Origin: Limanda limanda
Lineage: Eukaryota > Chordata > Actinopteri > Pleuronectiformes > Pleuronectidae
Assembly: GCF_963576545.1 (NCBI RefSeq)
Contig: NC_083645.1
Location: forward strand, 6,291,930-6,355,929
Direction of reading: 5' to 3'
DNA length: 64,000 nt
The position numbers were made by a program, and so were the translations under genes. The notes beneath the pieces were generated by a model. That model did not search any database. It saw only the letters and a program-made list of their open reading frames with translations, and had not been told where the DNA came from. Positions 1 through 11,438 of this stretch are shown here, piece by piece; the stretch's first letter is position 1; each line of letters begins with the position of its first letter.

Positions 1-306
1 CAGGTTCTAAAAGATGGTTCAGCCCAAAGTGGATATTTTCAGTATAAAGGTGGAGCTATGGTATCCTGAGCGGAGAATTAAGTCACATTCCCTCTGTTTG
101 TATTGTTATTATAGCTTTATTTGGTAGCTCGTGAGTACAGCCCTGTAAAACCATTGGTCTGATGTTTATGAAGTGAGGTGGCTCCAGCTCTAATCAGTAA
201 TGTAAACATGAGCGGTGGTGTGAAGTAATGAAGTACAAATACTTTGCGCAAGACCCTAAGCGTCTGGAGGTTGGTTGGGCTGCCTTGGTCGACCAGGTTG
301 TACCGG
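1..306. other. No gene recognised
   Basis: This stretch shows no convincing coding signal. An open frame on the - strand (117-329) has no recognisable domain and overlaps the rRNA-derived segment that follows, so I treat it as chance. Confidence 0.5.
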
Positions 307-358
307 TAATGATTCCTCCGCAGGTTCACCTTCAGAAACTTTGTTACAAGTTTTAATG
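307..358 (-). pseudogene. 18S rRNA 3'-end fragment (relic)
   Basis: Read on the - strand, about 50 bases resemble the conserved 3' terminus of eukaryotic 18S rRNA. The segment includes the block GGTGAACCTGCGGA and ends at ATCATTA, the normal mature 3' end. I count roughly eight differences over 50 bases against the terminus as I know it. Several fall in positions that are nearly invariant in functional rRNA, so this is a decayed copy and not a working gene. Nothing upstream (359-480 on + coordinates) looks like the rest of 18S, so only the last ~50 bases are present. It could be a scrap of an rDNA insertion, or a segment captured by a retroposon. Confidence 0.7.
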
Positions 359-1045
359 TGGCGACGCTGGCGAGCTAGTTCTAGCAGGCAACTCGAGCTG
401 CGCTGCGCCAATCATGTGACATACATCATGTGACATACCTCACTGTCCATAACCATCTATAGTACACACCCACCTTATCAAGTGGTCTATTTAACCAGAG
501 AGACATTTCCCATCAACCCCTCTTGCTCGCACTGCTGTTGCAGTATTGCCACCTGTTGCTTCAGCCCCTCCACCACCCCACCATCCACCTGTAGGCTCCA
601 ACGGGGGGGTTTCAAGTATTTGCTCATCACTCCCATCATTCCTGTGTAATCACATGGGGGATTGATTAAGTTGGAGCCTAGACACCAAACACTAAATCTG
701 TTGTAATGCTGCAATAAATGTTCGAACGTGATTTGTCTGACTGAACTTCCTACATAGTCAAGTTTGATCGTCTTCTCGGCTTATACTGGGGTCTATTAGT
801 GTTCTTAGGCAGACACAAGAGGCACTTGTTTATTCTGTTTTTGTTGTGCCTAGAAGTTCAGATGCACTAGTCCAATACTATTTGAACCTCAGCATCTGGG
901 GTTCCAAATTTGTAAAATTATACAATTTATGTATATTTTTGTTGTAATTTTTCAGTCAGTTGTAATAAACCCTGAAGATACATTTTGTTTGGTTGTTTTG
1001 TGTCTGTACAGACTATTAAAAGCACTTATATGCATTTATAATTTT
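359..1045. other. No gene recognised
   Basis: The stretch is non-coding. A short tandem duplication of ATCATGTGACATACC-like sequence lies at about 412-440. Otherwise I see only AT-rich unique-looking sequence and no frame with a recognisable protein. Confidence 0.5.
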
Positions 1046-1250
1046 GGTACTTGTACTTTTACTTTTGATACTTAAGTACATTTCAACACCAGATACTTTT
1101 GATACTTAAGTACATTTAATAGGAGCTACTTTAAGACTTTGACTCAGGTCATTTTCTTACGTGTGACTTTTACTTTTACCCGAGTCGCTTTCAGGTAAGA
1201 TATCTGTACTTTCACCCAAGTATGGCTTTCAAGTATTTTATATACCACTG
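1046..1250. mobile_element. hAT-like non-autonomous element, one end
   Basis: The sequence is built of repeated TACTTTTACTTTTGATACTTAAGTA-type words and ends at TATACCACTG (1241-1250). This style, dense in ACTTAAGTA words and closing on CCACTG, matches the ends of a common fish hAT family, of which a complete copy lies at 25326-26394. No partner end or target duplication was found within the window, so the copy is probably truncated or its other end is diverged. Confidence 0.5.
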
Positions 1251-2929
1251 AACATAACATAACTAAGGGGACACACAAATTTCCGCCCCTTTTCCGATGC
1301 TACCACCGTTTCAAAGACACAAACACTATAAATGTACCTGGCACCAACCCCCTATGGTGCTGTTAAACCAAAAACAGCTACAGCTACACAGTCTATTTTA
1401 GCCATGCTAACTATCTGTGCTGTGCAGGGGGCTGCAAGAGCTTTATAGGCACATCTACCAACCCAAGCATCTCACACAGAGGCTCAGGCACTGCTAAAAA
1501 AAGGGAAGCCAACCTATCCTGGATATTGGAGCTGCCATCTTGTGCTAGCCAGAGTTTGCGCAGAAGTGATCGAGGGGTTGAGTCATCGTAATGAGGTCAC
1601 ACCACTGCCCGACCAACTGAGAGCTATTCTAAGCCATCGATGTTTGAGTTATCCTCATTCTCTGTAAACCATGTTGAATGGCAGATAAAATGTTAAACAG
1701 CACCTTTGAAGAAAGCAAATGTTTCCCTGCAGCTATCTGAACGGACTCAGATTTACAAAACTGTGTTTGTTGTAATCACCAGTCATTCGTTAAAGTGCCA
1801 AGAAAGCTACACAAATTAATGCTGCGACCGCAACCTACTCCCTCTGCAATGCCTGAGTCATGGAGGAAATATTCCTTTGACAGTTTAAATGGATGAGACC
1901 CTAACCCGAGAATGACCCAGAGCCAAGTTACTCATTGCTTCTAATCCCACTCTTCACTGTCAGCAGTATCATCACTCGTTGTTTAATTGAATATCAGATT
2001 GTAAGACTAGAACCTTTCTATATGACCGGCTGGATAGAATCTCTCGAGCAGCGATCTCAGGCCTTATGGTGGAAGTATCTAGGATCCATGATATTTAAAA
2101 AATGTGTGCAACAAAAAGGCTTGTAAGAACATAAAACAGACAAGAAGAAATACAAATCTGTAAGTACAAAATGGCAGCGACTGGTTACACAAGCGTACAG
2201 CTGCTAAGTGGCTGTGCAGGCGAGGCAGAGAGAATGAAACGGCTTTGGATCAAAAGACAAAATATAAATTTGTTCTCTGTTTCAGATCAGTGTGTGTGTG
2301 TGTAGCTTTATCCTCACATAGGAAACAGTGTGGGCTGCAAACACTCCGGGCTATTCTGTTTTTGCGTGTGTGTGTGTGTCAGACACAGTGCATGTGTGAA
2401 AGAGATGGAAAGAGAGGACTTCTGAGCGTGGGTGTATGCCGGGTTTTGTGTGCGTGCGTGTGTGTGTGTGTTGAGGTAGTGGTGTGGGTGTGTGTCAGAG
2501 AGAGGGGGAGCGAACAGGTCTTTTCTAAATGAGGGGGAGAATGAGAGATCAGGAGAGAATTAGTCACAGAGAGAGATCTCCGGTTCCTCCAATATCCAGT
2601 ATTTCCTTGATGTGTTTTTCCTTTTTTCTCTGTATATCCTCTTTTCTTTCGCTCTGTTAGTACAAACAAGTGATTACACATGACATGTTCAAAACAATTT
2701 AGCTAAAACTATGAAAAGAAGCAAGGCTATCCTTCCTTTGTATTAAACAGGTCAGCGGTGTGCTCTTTGTTGAGGCACAGAGGAAAAGGAAATATTGGTT
2801 TAAGTTAACTGGTTTATTAAGGAGGGAGGTCCAGTACCAGTGTGGCATGTGAGAGTAATCTGAACAAGTTCTGGGTCTTGATGATAACGGACCAAGCACT
2901 TTTTCTGGAGTGCATGGTACATAAACAAA
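1251..2929. other. No gene recognised; GT-rich stretch 2288-2510
   Basis: This stretch has no recognisable coding region. From 2288 to 2510 it contains several short (GT)n blocks mixed with GA-rich sequence; the open frames there (2245-2532 on +, 2379-2681 on -) are products of the simple repeat. The segment 1500-1860 has the feel of an old dispersed repeat, but I cannot name it. Confidence 0.45.
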
Positions 2930-3040
2930 TGAGGTGTCTGCGCCGGATGCATATTTCAAGGGCGTGGTACTAAGCCCCAATTAACCAATCAGAGTGCCAT
3001 CTGACACTCCATTTAAGAGCCCGTAATTAACCTTGGCAAA
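2930..3040. repeat. Possible teleost dispersed repeat fragment
   Basis: The words AACCAATCAGAGTGCCATCT and CCATTTAAGAGCC resemble a dispersed repeat that I have seen in spiny-rayed fish genomes. The call rests on memory of the family only, and no boundaries or target duplication are visible. Confidence 0.35.
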
Positions 3041-3175
3041 TTACTATAATAATAGTAACAGATACCAGGTGCCTCAATTTATTCATTCTGTTAAACAACA
3101 GAGGCTCTTGACAGGAAAATAATAACTCTACACAAGTAAACCATCTAAAGCCAAAGATTGCAGTTTTATGACAAT

Positions 3176-3240
3176 TACATTTTATTTTGATTCATATAGC
3201 GCCAAATCATAACATATTTTATTCAAAGGCACTTTATATA
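3176..3240 (-). mobile_element. LINE/SINE 3' tail (L2-like), antisense
   Basis: On the - strand this reads AAAGTGCCTTTGAATAAAAT, then GATTTGGCGCTATATGAAT, then an A-rich end. This is the familiar 3' tail of a fish non-LTR retroposon: a GTGCCTTGA word followed by GGCGCTATA and an AT-rich terminus. A second copy in the opposite orientation is at 7061-7132. Only the tail is present, as expected for a 5'-truncated insertion. Confidence 0.6.
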
Positions 3241-6200
3241 CTTATTTAACCAGGAAGAAACCTCCAGCAGAACTCAATGTGGGCGGCCATCTGCTCCACT
3301 GGTTGGGGTGAGGGGAGAAAAATAGGGAAGAGAGGAGAGAGAGGGGAGGAGGGAGAGATACCTGCAGATATCATGCCCCCCCCCCCCACACACACACATA
3401 TTAAACCAATCTCTTCAATGCAACCCATCCATACAATCAATAGCAAAGTTGATGTTCATGACAGCTTCTACTACTTTAGCATCAAAAATAATGTGGCATC
3501 ACATGCAGCTCAGTGTACTTAAAGCTTTTTCTGCCCTGACTGGTCATTGTGGAATTTTTTCAGGTTGTGTTGAGCTACGGTCTAAAGCTAATCCTTCAGT
3601 TCTCAAGGACCCTTCAGCAGTGGCTTTAAACCTGGGTTCATTAGTTGAAAGTTAAAATATTCAAAAAAAAGTCGATGTTCTTCAAGGCAATGAATTAAAT
3701 GAATGTTAAAAAAGAAAAATTTATTAAAAGACAAAACTACCAACTGTGAAAAATTCTGACCTTTAAAACCTTGACCTTTCTTCTGAAAATCGACGATGTT
3801 TCTTGCTTTGCAAAAAGGTATGTCTTTGCTCAGTGATATTTCGTAGAATTATAACACAACGGTTGTAACACTTATCTTAATCTTTTACAATTCTGATAAA
3901 CATCTGCTTAAGCTTTCTGTGATCCCTAAATACAAAATGACCATTCATAATAAAAACCTGAATACATGGATTTATTTTCCTAATGAAAATAAATCCATAA
4001 TTTTTACAAGGAAAATTGTTATTTCTTCTTTATTTCATCATTCATATTCAAAGGACAAATTCTACAATTCAACAAAAACAGCCTGCCCTTGGAAATGACC
4101 TATTGAGGCGTCTCCTTATATTGCTCACCCGATCCTGTATTGTTAGCACTATAATAATGAATACACCGTTTGACATTTCCTGTCGTTGCGGTTTCTGGTT
4201 CATGCCGGCTTTATCCCTCACCTGTTACCTGCTCATTCCGCTGCCCCCCCACCAGTGAACCATTTTTATCGTGTGCTCAGCCAAAAGCTGTGTCCCGACT
4301 CAGGGACCTGGTAGACCACGAAGGCTGAACCGAAATGAGATGGTCTGGTCTACTGATGATTTCCTTGATCGCCGTTACCAGCTTGTCCTTCCCTTATGGC
4401 TGTTGCCTAGCAACAGAGCTGCCATTGGACATGACAAGACAGTTTTTATGTCCCTTGCTTTTTTAAATAAATGTACCTTTAGCTGTTCAATTCATTTGAA
4501 GCATGATATTTAGGCATCGGACGTCTTATCCTAAGCTAATCCGGCCCCAAGAAGAATCCAGCCGTCCAAGCTTTCGTTTCTTGTGGATGAAAGGACGCAT
4601 TTGCGGCTGTATTCGGAGAAGCCTTTGAAATGGGACAGTCTAGTCACACTGCTAGAGGTGTGTACATTTCTCAACTATGAGATGCGATCTGATGTGGACA
4701 TGGTCAATATTGCATCAATGCAGTGATAGAACATAATTGATTCAAGTTTACCACGATGTCCAATTTGCAGTTGCGGACCGCTACTTTTATAGTACTTGTA
4801 AAGTTATTAGGACCTGGACCAGTGCTGAAGGGATTCATTCGTGTTTGTTTGTTTTCTCTAAAAATGATGAGACATGCATTAAGTGTTGTGTTTAAACTGT
4901 GCTCACCCAGTTCACCTGCCACACATAACATGAGACGTGAAGAAGAGCGCACAGCCAGGATTTCAGGGTTAAGTTAAATGTGAAGTTTGGCCACTCTACA
5001 GTAAAGGCAATAATCCAAGTTTTTCCTTTCAAGGCTTAGGCTGCACACAAGTCGAAACTGAATGAATGAATATCAAATCAATGTGGAGAGCATCAAAATA
5101 ACATAACAACGATGACGAGTTGGGGGTCAGTGGCCACTGTTATAGACTGATACCGTTTTAGTCAGATTTTTAAATAGAAAACCTTATATTATTACAGCAG
5201 ACTCATAATAACATACTGTTTATAATACTTTTTGAAATTACTTTCTTATTAAAATGGAGTTTAGATTTATGTGATCGATGAAAAATTGATCGATGAAAAA
5301 TCTGCCTTGTGCAGTCATATACGAAACGTGATACATTGAGATCCATTAAGAGCCATTGAATCGTTGAATTGTTATCAAGTTGACTTGAGATGAGTGAAGA
5401 TTCAGATCTCCACACAATGCTGAGATGCAATCAGCTTACTTTTGATTACCTCGGTTTGGGATTTTTGTCTTCTCATTGCCTGTTTTTGATTGCTTTGTCT
5501 GGACTAATTGTGCGTTTATGTGGTATTTGAATAATCATAACAAATTATTTGCCATGAACACCATCTCAAGTCCAAACAACTTGGAAAGTCAGTGGAAATT
5601 TTGGTACAGGAGTTGCAGTGTTCACAAAGTCATCACTTATAAACAAATCAACATAATTTTACTCTATATAGTCGCTTTTCAAGTGACACTGCTAATTACA
5701 ACCGAAAGTTAATATTTATGATTGAAGCACATACGTTTTGAAATATGTATATGCTTGTCACACCTGATCCTTTATCTTTGCTCTTCATTATGATCCATGT
5801 TTTTCCCCACATTCCGACTTCAAAGCTGGAACAACATTTCCAATACTCAGAGCCTGGACCTTCAGAGGAGCCTGTGAATGCACAGTGATTCCCCATGTGT
5901 AAACATTTGGACCTTGAATGAAGATTTTACTTTTTCACCTGGTCTCCTGGTTATTCACCCCATCCTCCCTGTTGGATCATCTCTTTAACTGGAGTTCCGT
6001 CTCTAAAATATACATTTTGAGTGAAGTACCATTTTAAATTGAAATCACAACAGAGTGTTGTGTTTGGTGGCAAACCTGCTCGCGGATGTCTGAACGTGGG
6101 AACCACATGATTAAATTGAAGGCAAGCCAATTTTGTTATGATGAGAATTGATTTTGGCCCTCCTTGAATTGTTCCAAAACTGCTAATGAATGCTAACAAG

Positions 6201-6780
6201 ATATTTCACTGTTGATGGGTCCAAAACTTGTCACACTGGCATATCTAGTTTTTGAGAAATCTACAGCTTGAGATCAGTGTGCTCAATGACTTACAGATGC
6301 CAACCCTGGCATCTTGTTCAGTTAAAGCTTGTGGAAATCAGCTTGGTTGAAAAAAAAGAGAGATCAACTGAAGCAAAGACAGGAGATGAAGCCACAGAGG
6401 AGTGCTTCAAAAGAAATCCAGGATTAGACAGATGGACTTGGAGAGAATATGGGGAATGCTTGGACTGGAGAGGGAGGAACAAGGAGAGGAGTGGGATCGA
6501 CATGCAGCGAGAGCACGGGGAAGAGGGGAAATCAGGCAAACATTTTAAGGGATTAAAAATGGGAGAAGAAAGTAAAAGCGAGGCAGAGTACGGAGAGATC
6601 GGTTGAAAAGGGTGACCAGGAGAAAAGAGAAGCAGAGAGATGCATACATGGAGGCACTGTTGATGGAGAAAAGACACTCGAGGAGGAAAATCTCTGCAGA
6701 GAGAGTGTAATCCCTGTTTAGAAGCTGGATGTACAAGTGGAAGAAGCCTGTTGTACTTCAAAGTATATATTCATCTAGGG
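3241..6780. other. No gene recognised
   Basis: The stretch contains a purine-rich block (3302-3360), a C9 run followed by a short CA repeat (3377-3400) and purine-rich sequence at 6350-6640. Open frames of 60-147 codons occur on both strands, including one of 147 codons at 6318-6761 on -, but none shows a known domain and the longest simply mirror low-complexity purine sequence. Confidence 0.5.
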
Positions 6781-6786
6781 TGTGTG

Positions 6787-6836
<50 letters not shown>
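6781..6836. repeat. (TG)n microsatellite
   Basis: About 28 TG units with one C interruption near the start. Confidence 0.95.
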
Positions 6837-6838
<2 letters not shown>

Positions 6839-7060
6839 CATGTTTGTTGCATATGGCTGTACATCTGCCATTTGATGGTCAGGCTTTTAAGCAGTATTTT
6901 ACACTATTTCTCATTTAGTATCAACCCTGTAAAGCTTGAAATTTGTAAAAAGGTTATAGGTCCGACTTTAAAGGGAACAATAGCTTTGGTGGCACACTGG
7001 CTAAGTGTTTGCTCATTGTGGCCTCTGTTTGGTTCCTCTATGATTTAGTTAGGTCTCAAC

Positions 7061-7132
7061 CTTACTACGTAAAGTGCCTTGAGATGACATGCGTAATGAT
7101 TTGGTGCTGTAAAAGTAGAATTTATTAAATTG
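7061..7132 (+). mobile_element. LINE/SINE 3' tail (L2-like)
   Basis: The words AAAGTGCCTTGAGATGACAT and ATTTGGTGCTGTAAAAGTA, followed by AATTTATTAAATTGAA, match the same retroposon tail seen inverted at 3176-3240. No upstream reverse transcriptase sequence is recognisable, consistent with 5' truncation. Confidence 0.6.
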
Positions 7133-7149
7133 AAGTCAGTTGCAGCCAA

Positions 7150-7230
7150 TTTAAAAGGGATAGTTCACCCAAAAATGAAAATTCACTTATTATCTACTCA
7201 CCACTATGCCGATGGAGGGGTGGGTTTGAG
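7150..7230 (+). repeat. Teleost dispersed repeat (GGGATAGTTCACCC family)
   Basis: It carries the words AAAGGGATAGTTCACCCAAA, ATTATCTACTCACCACTATG and CCGATGGAGGGGTGGGT, typical of an abundant dispersed repeat in spiny-rayed fishes. After about 7230 the similarity to the remembered family fades. An inverted fragment of the same family is at 55240-55340. Confidence 0.65.
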
Positions 7231-10200
7231 AAAGCTTCATAAACAGCTGCTGCAGCATAATTCACTTCTGTGTTGTTCACATTTAAGTTAAAGTGTCTGG
7301 CACATTTGTTTTTTAAAAGCAATGTGTCACTTATAAGCTGTGGAACATTAAAAGCATATCTAAATATTTGGGAGGGTTAATGAGCAATGAGGTTCTTCCG
7401 CTCACAATATTTGATTTCTACTTTTTGATGTGACTGACAGAGCCACCTCACTGATATGTATCACTTTTGGCATTTAATGTGCACAGGAAGACACATTGTG
7501 CTTTAAGGAACAGCCCGTCCAGCAACAGTTAGCATAGCACATAGCACATTCCGGAAATCCTATCCTATATAGTCTTAAGACACAACAACACAAAAAGCAA
7601 ATAGGACGGACTCAACTTACGATATATTTAAAGGTGCATTTCTTCGCCTTTGGATAAGAGTAGCTATATCTGCCAGTATCTTAACTGAGCTTACATGTTA
7701 CAGACAGGGACAAAATGTGCCTTCAAACCAACTCCTTGTTGACACATCAAAGAAACCAATTCCTAAAATCGTTGAAGTAATGATTAAATAATAATCCCCT
7801 GAAGAAGATATCTCTCAGTTGATGACTAAAGAAGATAACTTTATAATTAGGTATTGTGTATTTGTCCTTGCAAAATTCAAGTAGTTAAAGGCAGGAAGTT
7901 GTTCCCACTTTTTTATATTTTCCATTGTTCTCTGCCACAAAGAAGAATCTCGTCTCATGCAGCCAGAGTTCAAGTATCTCCAGTTCTTTTTTTAGGAGTG
8001 TGATTAACTGGTGCTATGACACAGATGGTAAGTCAAATGTAGTGTTGAGTCAGTATTTGCAGATAGTTGTGATTAAAAACAAGAAAAATAATCCCGATCG
8101 TATTTACTGGGATAAAATTGAACATTAAAAAAAGGCTGAGAGTCGAAAATGCAAGCAGGTGAAAGGTTCATATACTTAAAGATAGCATCGGAAATATGGT
8201 TGTAAAAGGTTACAGTTAATTGTGTGATTTAATATTATTGCCAAAAATTAGAAAGCACGATTAACTTTATCTCTGTGAGCATGAAAATCACCTGTCTCCA
8301 TTTGCTTCTCCCTGTAGCTCTCTCTCTCTTAATCCTCCCACATATCCCAACGAGACGCAATTAGTGTTCTACCAAATGCTCCTGTCACTAAGAACAAAAG
8401 AAAGTAGGAGGGAAGATAGTGTCTCAGATGGGTACCTTCTTTATTTCATACTGAGAAGTCTCTTTCACCTTTTAAGTCACTGCAAAAGCCAAATCGAGGA
8501 AAAAAAGAAAATAGTATATTAATACAGTTAAGACAAATTACAGGTAAAATTATGACTCTTTTCTTTTATAAAACTGCCCATGTACCATTATCTGATAATT
8601 GCTTGTTAATTCTCCATATAGAAGTGCACCTGGAGTTCCCTGGTCTCTCAGCACCTCCGCTGTGCTACTTTCGTTTAGTCTGTCAACGGCCCACACAGTG
8701 AGTGTTCCTTCTTGTTTCCTGTTCTTCACTGTGATCAAAGCTGTGGAGAGCCCATGTGGGTGGGGAGGGGAACACAAGTCGACACGCATCAAACTGAACA
8801 GGGTTTTGGATTATCTGGCTGGATCCAGTTCAGTTTGCTTTATTAATTTACTAATGTTTCCCTGTGCTGGGGATGTCAGCATGCGTCAAGATGCTGATAT
8901 GAAATGTAAGATTAGATGAGGACTTAAAGATTATTGTTGGGGGAAAAATGTTCATTGCAAGAGCAGATTGCAACAGGATCAAATGTTTAAAAAGATGAGG
9001 AATAATTAAAAAAATGTTAATACAACTATAACAACGCAGAGCAGAGAGAAGTAAACACAACATTGACATATGATCACATTATGAAGTTTATCTGGATAAG
9101 GAGTTAGGTAAGAGTTGCCTGACGCAACATTATTTCTCCCTAGAAGTTAACTAGATACATTTCTTAGAATTCTTAAAAAAATACAACATGAAATATATAA
9201 TAATATAAATAAGCTGAGCCCGACAGGCTTTTTGTGTCAGAAACCAACCAGAGTCGATGCTCCCCGAGGCATGTGCAGAGTAAAACAAAACAAAGAAACA
9301 AGAAGACATTCCAAATATTACCAAACCCAACCCAAACAGGAATATCAATTTCAGGACTTCAGAGAGCTGCGTCCCGTGGAAAATCTGCAACAACCTGTCA
9401 AAGAGCAGCCTCAGGTCCCGTGGTTGTCAAAAGTATCCGCGCCCAGCAGCCGAAAGACATGTCTTTAGACAGAAATAAAATAAATAAATACAAAAAAATA
9501 AATAATATTCAATGCTCAGAGGCACTAATGGTCTATGGGAAGAATTGTACAAGTCAAATATTATTATACAATTAAACTATGTTTAACATTTTTATACAGG
9601 CTTTTTTTCTGAGGATGTTTGAGGGGGTGGCTGTTTGGCCCGTGTTTGAATCCAATAAAAAAGAGGGATGTCCTACTTGTCTACAATCCAGCATTAGTTT
9701 GGAAGCTATTGAAAGAAGAAGCATCCTATTAAAACATTTATATAAATGAGAAGAAGTGTATTCCCTAAAGGATATATGATGACACTATGAGTAACATCTG
9801 AAGAACAATGACCACCATGACACAGCGGTGTATTATGTCACAGCGGTGGAGTAAATAGCAACTTGAGTTTCGGCTAAAATGAAAATACTAAAACCCAAAT
9901 AATAATTAAACAAATATTCCTACTAGTAAACTTCAATGTTGGTACAATGGTTTTCAAATGAAAACTGCATCTTGCAACAGATCAGTCACTTCATTGTGTT
10001 TAATTCACAAATGAATGTTTAAATCAAAGGAGTCAAAATGAATCAGTACAACTTATTGGTCTGAGTGGTATATATTTGACAGAAAGGATTGATAAGGATA
10101 TGTCTTTCTTCTCCAATTTTTAAATCTAATTAAATCACTTTACAGTTCAAAGTGTTGAAGAATGTGTGGAAACCAGTGAACCTGGAGAAAACCCACTGAA

Positions 10201-10537
10201 CTTCTACTTTCTACTTTTAATAGCACATCTCACGCCTCTCTCCTCTTTACATATTTTTCAAAAAGCTTCTCTCAGATAGGTGTGGCAGAGGAAATGGGGA
10301 AAGTACTGGACAATCAATCGTTAAAAAAAAGGAAACAGATCAGGAGTCAAAGTCTCTCTAAGCTGCAGGAGCTGAAGCATTGTGTGTGGTACGGGAATGG
10401 ATTTTTTGAAATGCCTCCTAAAATGAATCAATGGAAGCTTGAATAGAAAGACATTTAATAAAGCAGCTTCTTATCTGTGCAAGTTAAGAGGAGAGGTTTA
10501 ATAAGAGCCCCCCGCTCCCTATTGTGGGTGAAATACC
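7231..10537. other. No gene recognised
   Basis: AT-rich sequence with no convincing gene. Open frames at 8599-8919 (+) and 9234-9575 (+) exceed 100 codons but have no recognisable domain, no splice context and no supporting composition. A 20-bp word at about 7432-7451 recurs inverted at 10933-10952, next to the retrotransposon. Confidence 0.45.
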
Positions 10538-10538
10538 C

Positions 10539-10597
<59 letters not shown>
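10538..10597. repeat. (CT)n microsatellite, left tract
   Basis: About 60 bp of CT with one T interruption near 10563. It is followed immediately by GTGTGTGTGGGAGGATGG, exactly as the much longer tract at 12909-13083 is. Confidence 0.95.
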
Positions 10598-10605
<8 letters not shown>

Positions 10606-10923
10606 GGAGGATGGACATTAGGGCCAACATTACTTTTACTTTACACTTTGATCATTCACCACAAATACAAATCAAAATCGTCACTGGCGGACTTTAAATT
10701 TTTTAAAATCTAAATACAACTCATATCTGATTTATTTCAGGTTCATTTAGTAAAAACGCACCAACTGCCACTGTTGAACAACCTGCAGAATGATAGACAT
10801 CAAAATGAACAATCATTGATGATGTCGACCTGAATGCCCAGAGTAACACACCACTCAAATTCAGTGTCGTAAAACCAGTGTGGAGAGGGAGCCTGCTGCG
10901 TCTCAAGTGAGACATGTACACAT
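10596..10923 (+). repeat. Direct repeat X, copy A
   Basis: This ~328-bp segment recurs at 13081-13406 with two substitutions, a 6-bp indel (TTTTAC) and one GT-unit indel by my alignment. Both copies follow a CT tract directly. The two copies bracket the retrotransposon at 10979-12907, so this may be an unusually long target-site duplication or a tandem duplication of the locus. Confidence 0.9.
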
Positions 10924-10935
10924 GTCTCACTTGAG
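10902..10935. repeat. Perfect palindrome at end of repeat X copy A
   Basis: Arms of 16 bp (10902-10917 and 10920-10935) are exact reverse complements around a 2-base spacer. The left arm belongs to repeat X and is also present in copy B. The right arm exists only here, so it marks the breakpoint where copy A departs from the ancestral sequence. Confidence 0.9.
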
Positions 10936-11189
10936 GTGGCTCTGTCAGTCACATGTACGTCTCTCTCTCTCTCTCTCTGTCATGGCGGAGTGAGCATGGA
11001 GCTGAGAGCTGTGTGTGAGTGTGAAAGATATTGTGGGGTTAAGTTAAACTTTACTGAGCTTTATCATTTAGGTGTATGTTTATTTGTTTCGTCTTTAGTT
11101 GTTTAGGTGTTGTTTTTTTCTGTTTAGAGTAGTTTGCCGAGTGAGTGTGTGAGTGTGTGTGCGTGTGTGCGTGTGTGCTAACAGGCAGC

Positions 11190-11438
11190 ATGCCTGTGGC
11201 AGCGGCAGTGGCAGCAGACTTTGAGAGTCTGACTCGCCGGCATGCAATCAAACTGATCCCCGCGGTGGAATGCAGTGTGGCAGAGGCTGCGCTGGCTGTG
11301 GGAGAGGTGGTCGGCTGTGACCCGGTCAGGTCGGCCTCCCGGATGAACGGAGCTATTGTCATGTTTTTAGATAGCACAGCAAAGGTGAACGAGGTGGTGG
11401 AGAAAGGAGTGGTGATCCACGAGGGTGATAATATCTAA
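11190..11438 (+). pseudogene. Tx1-type LINE ORF1, N-terminal part
   Basis: An 82-codon frame starts at ATG 11190 (MPVAAAVAADFESLTRRHAI) and stops at TAA 11436-11438. The residues resemble the N-terminal region of fish Tx1-clade ORF1 proteins, RNA-binding partners of the LINE machinery. An upstream in-frame ATG at 11145 would only add a cysteine/valine-rich stretch encoded by a GT repeat, so I prefer 11190. The frame ends right after the sequence GDNI, where an intact ORF1 would continue. The next recognisable ORF1 residues appear 6 codons later in a different frame, so an internal segment has been deleted and the reading frame is broken here. Confidence 0.75.

Noticed and set aside
6318..6761. 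147-codon - frame rich in serine, proline and leucine
   Set aside because: It mirrors a purine-rich stretch on the + strand and shows no domain.
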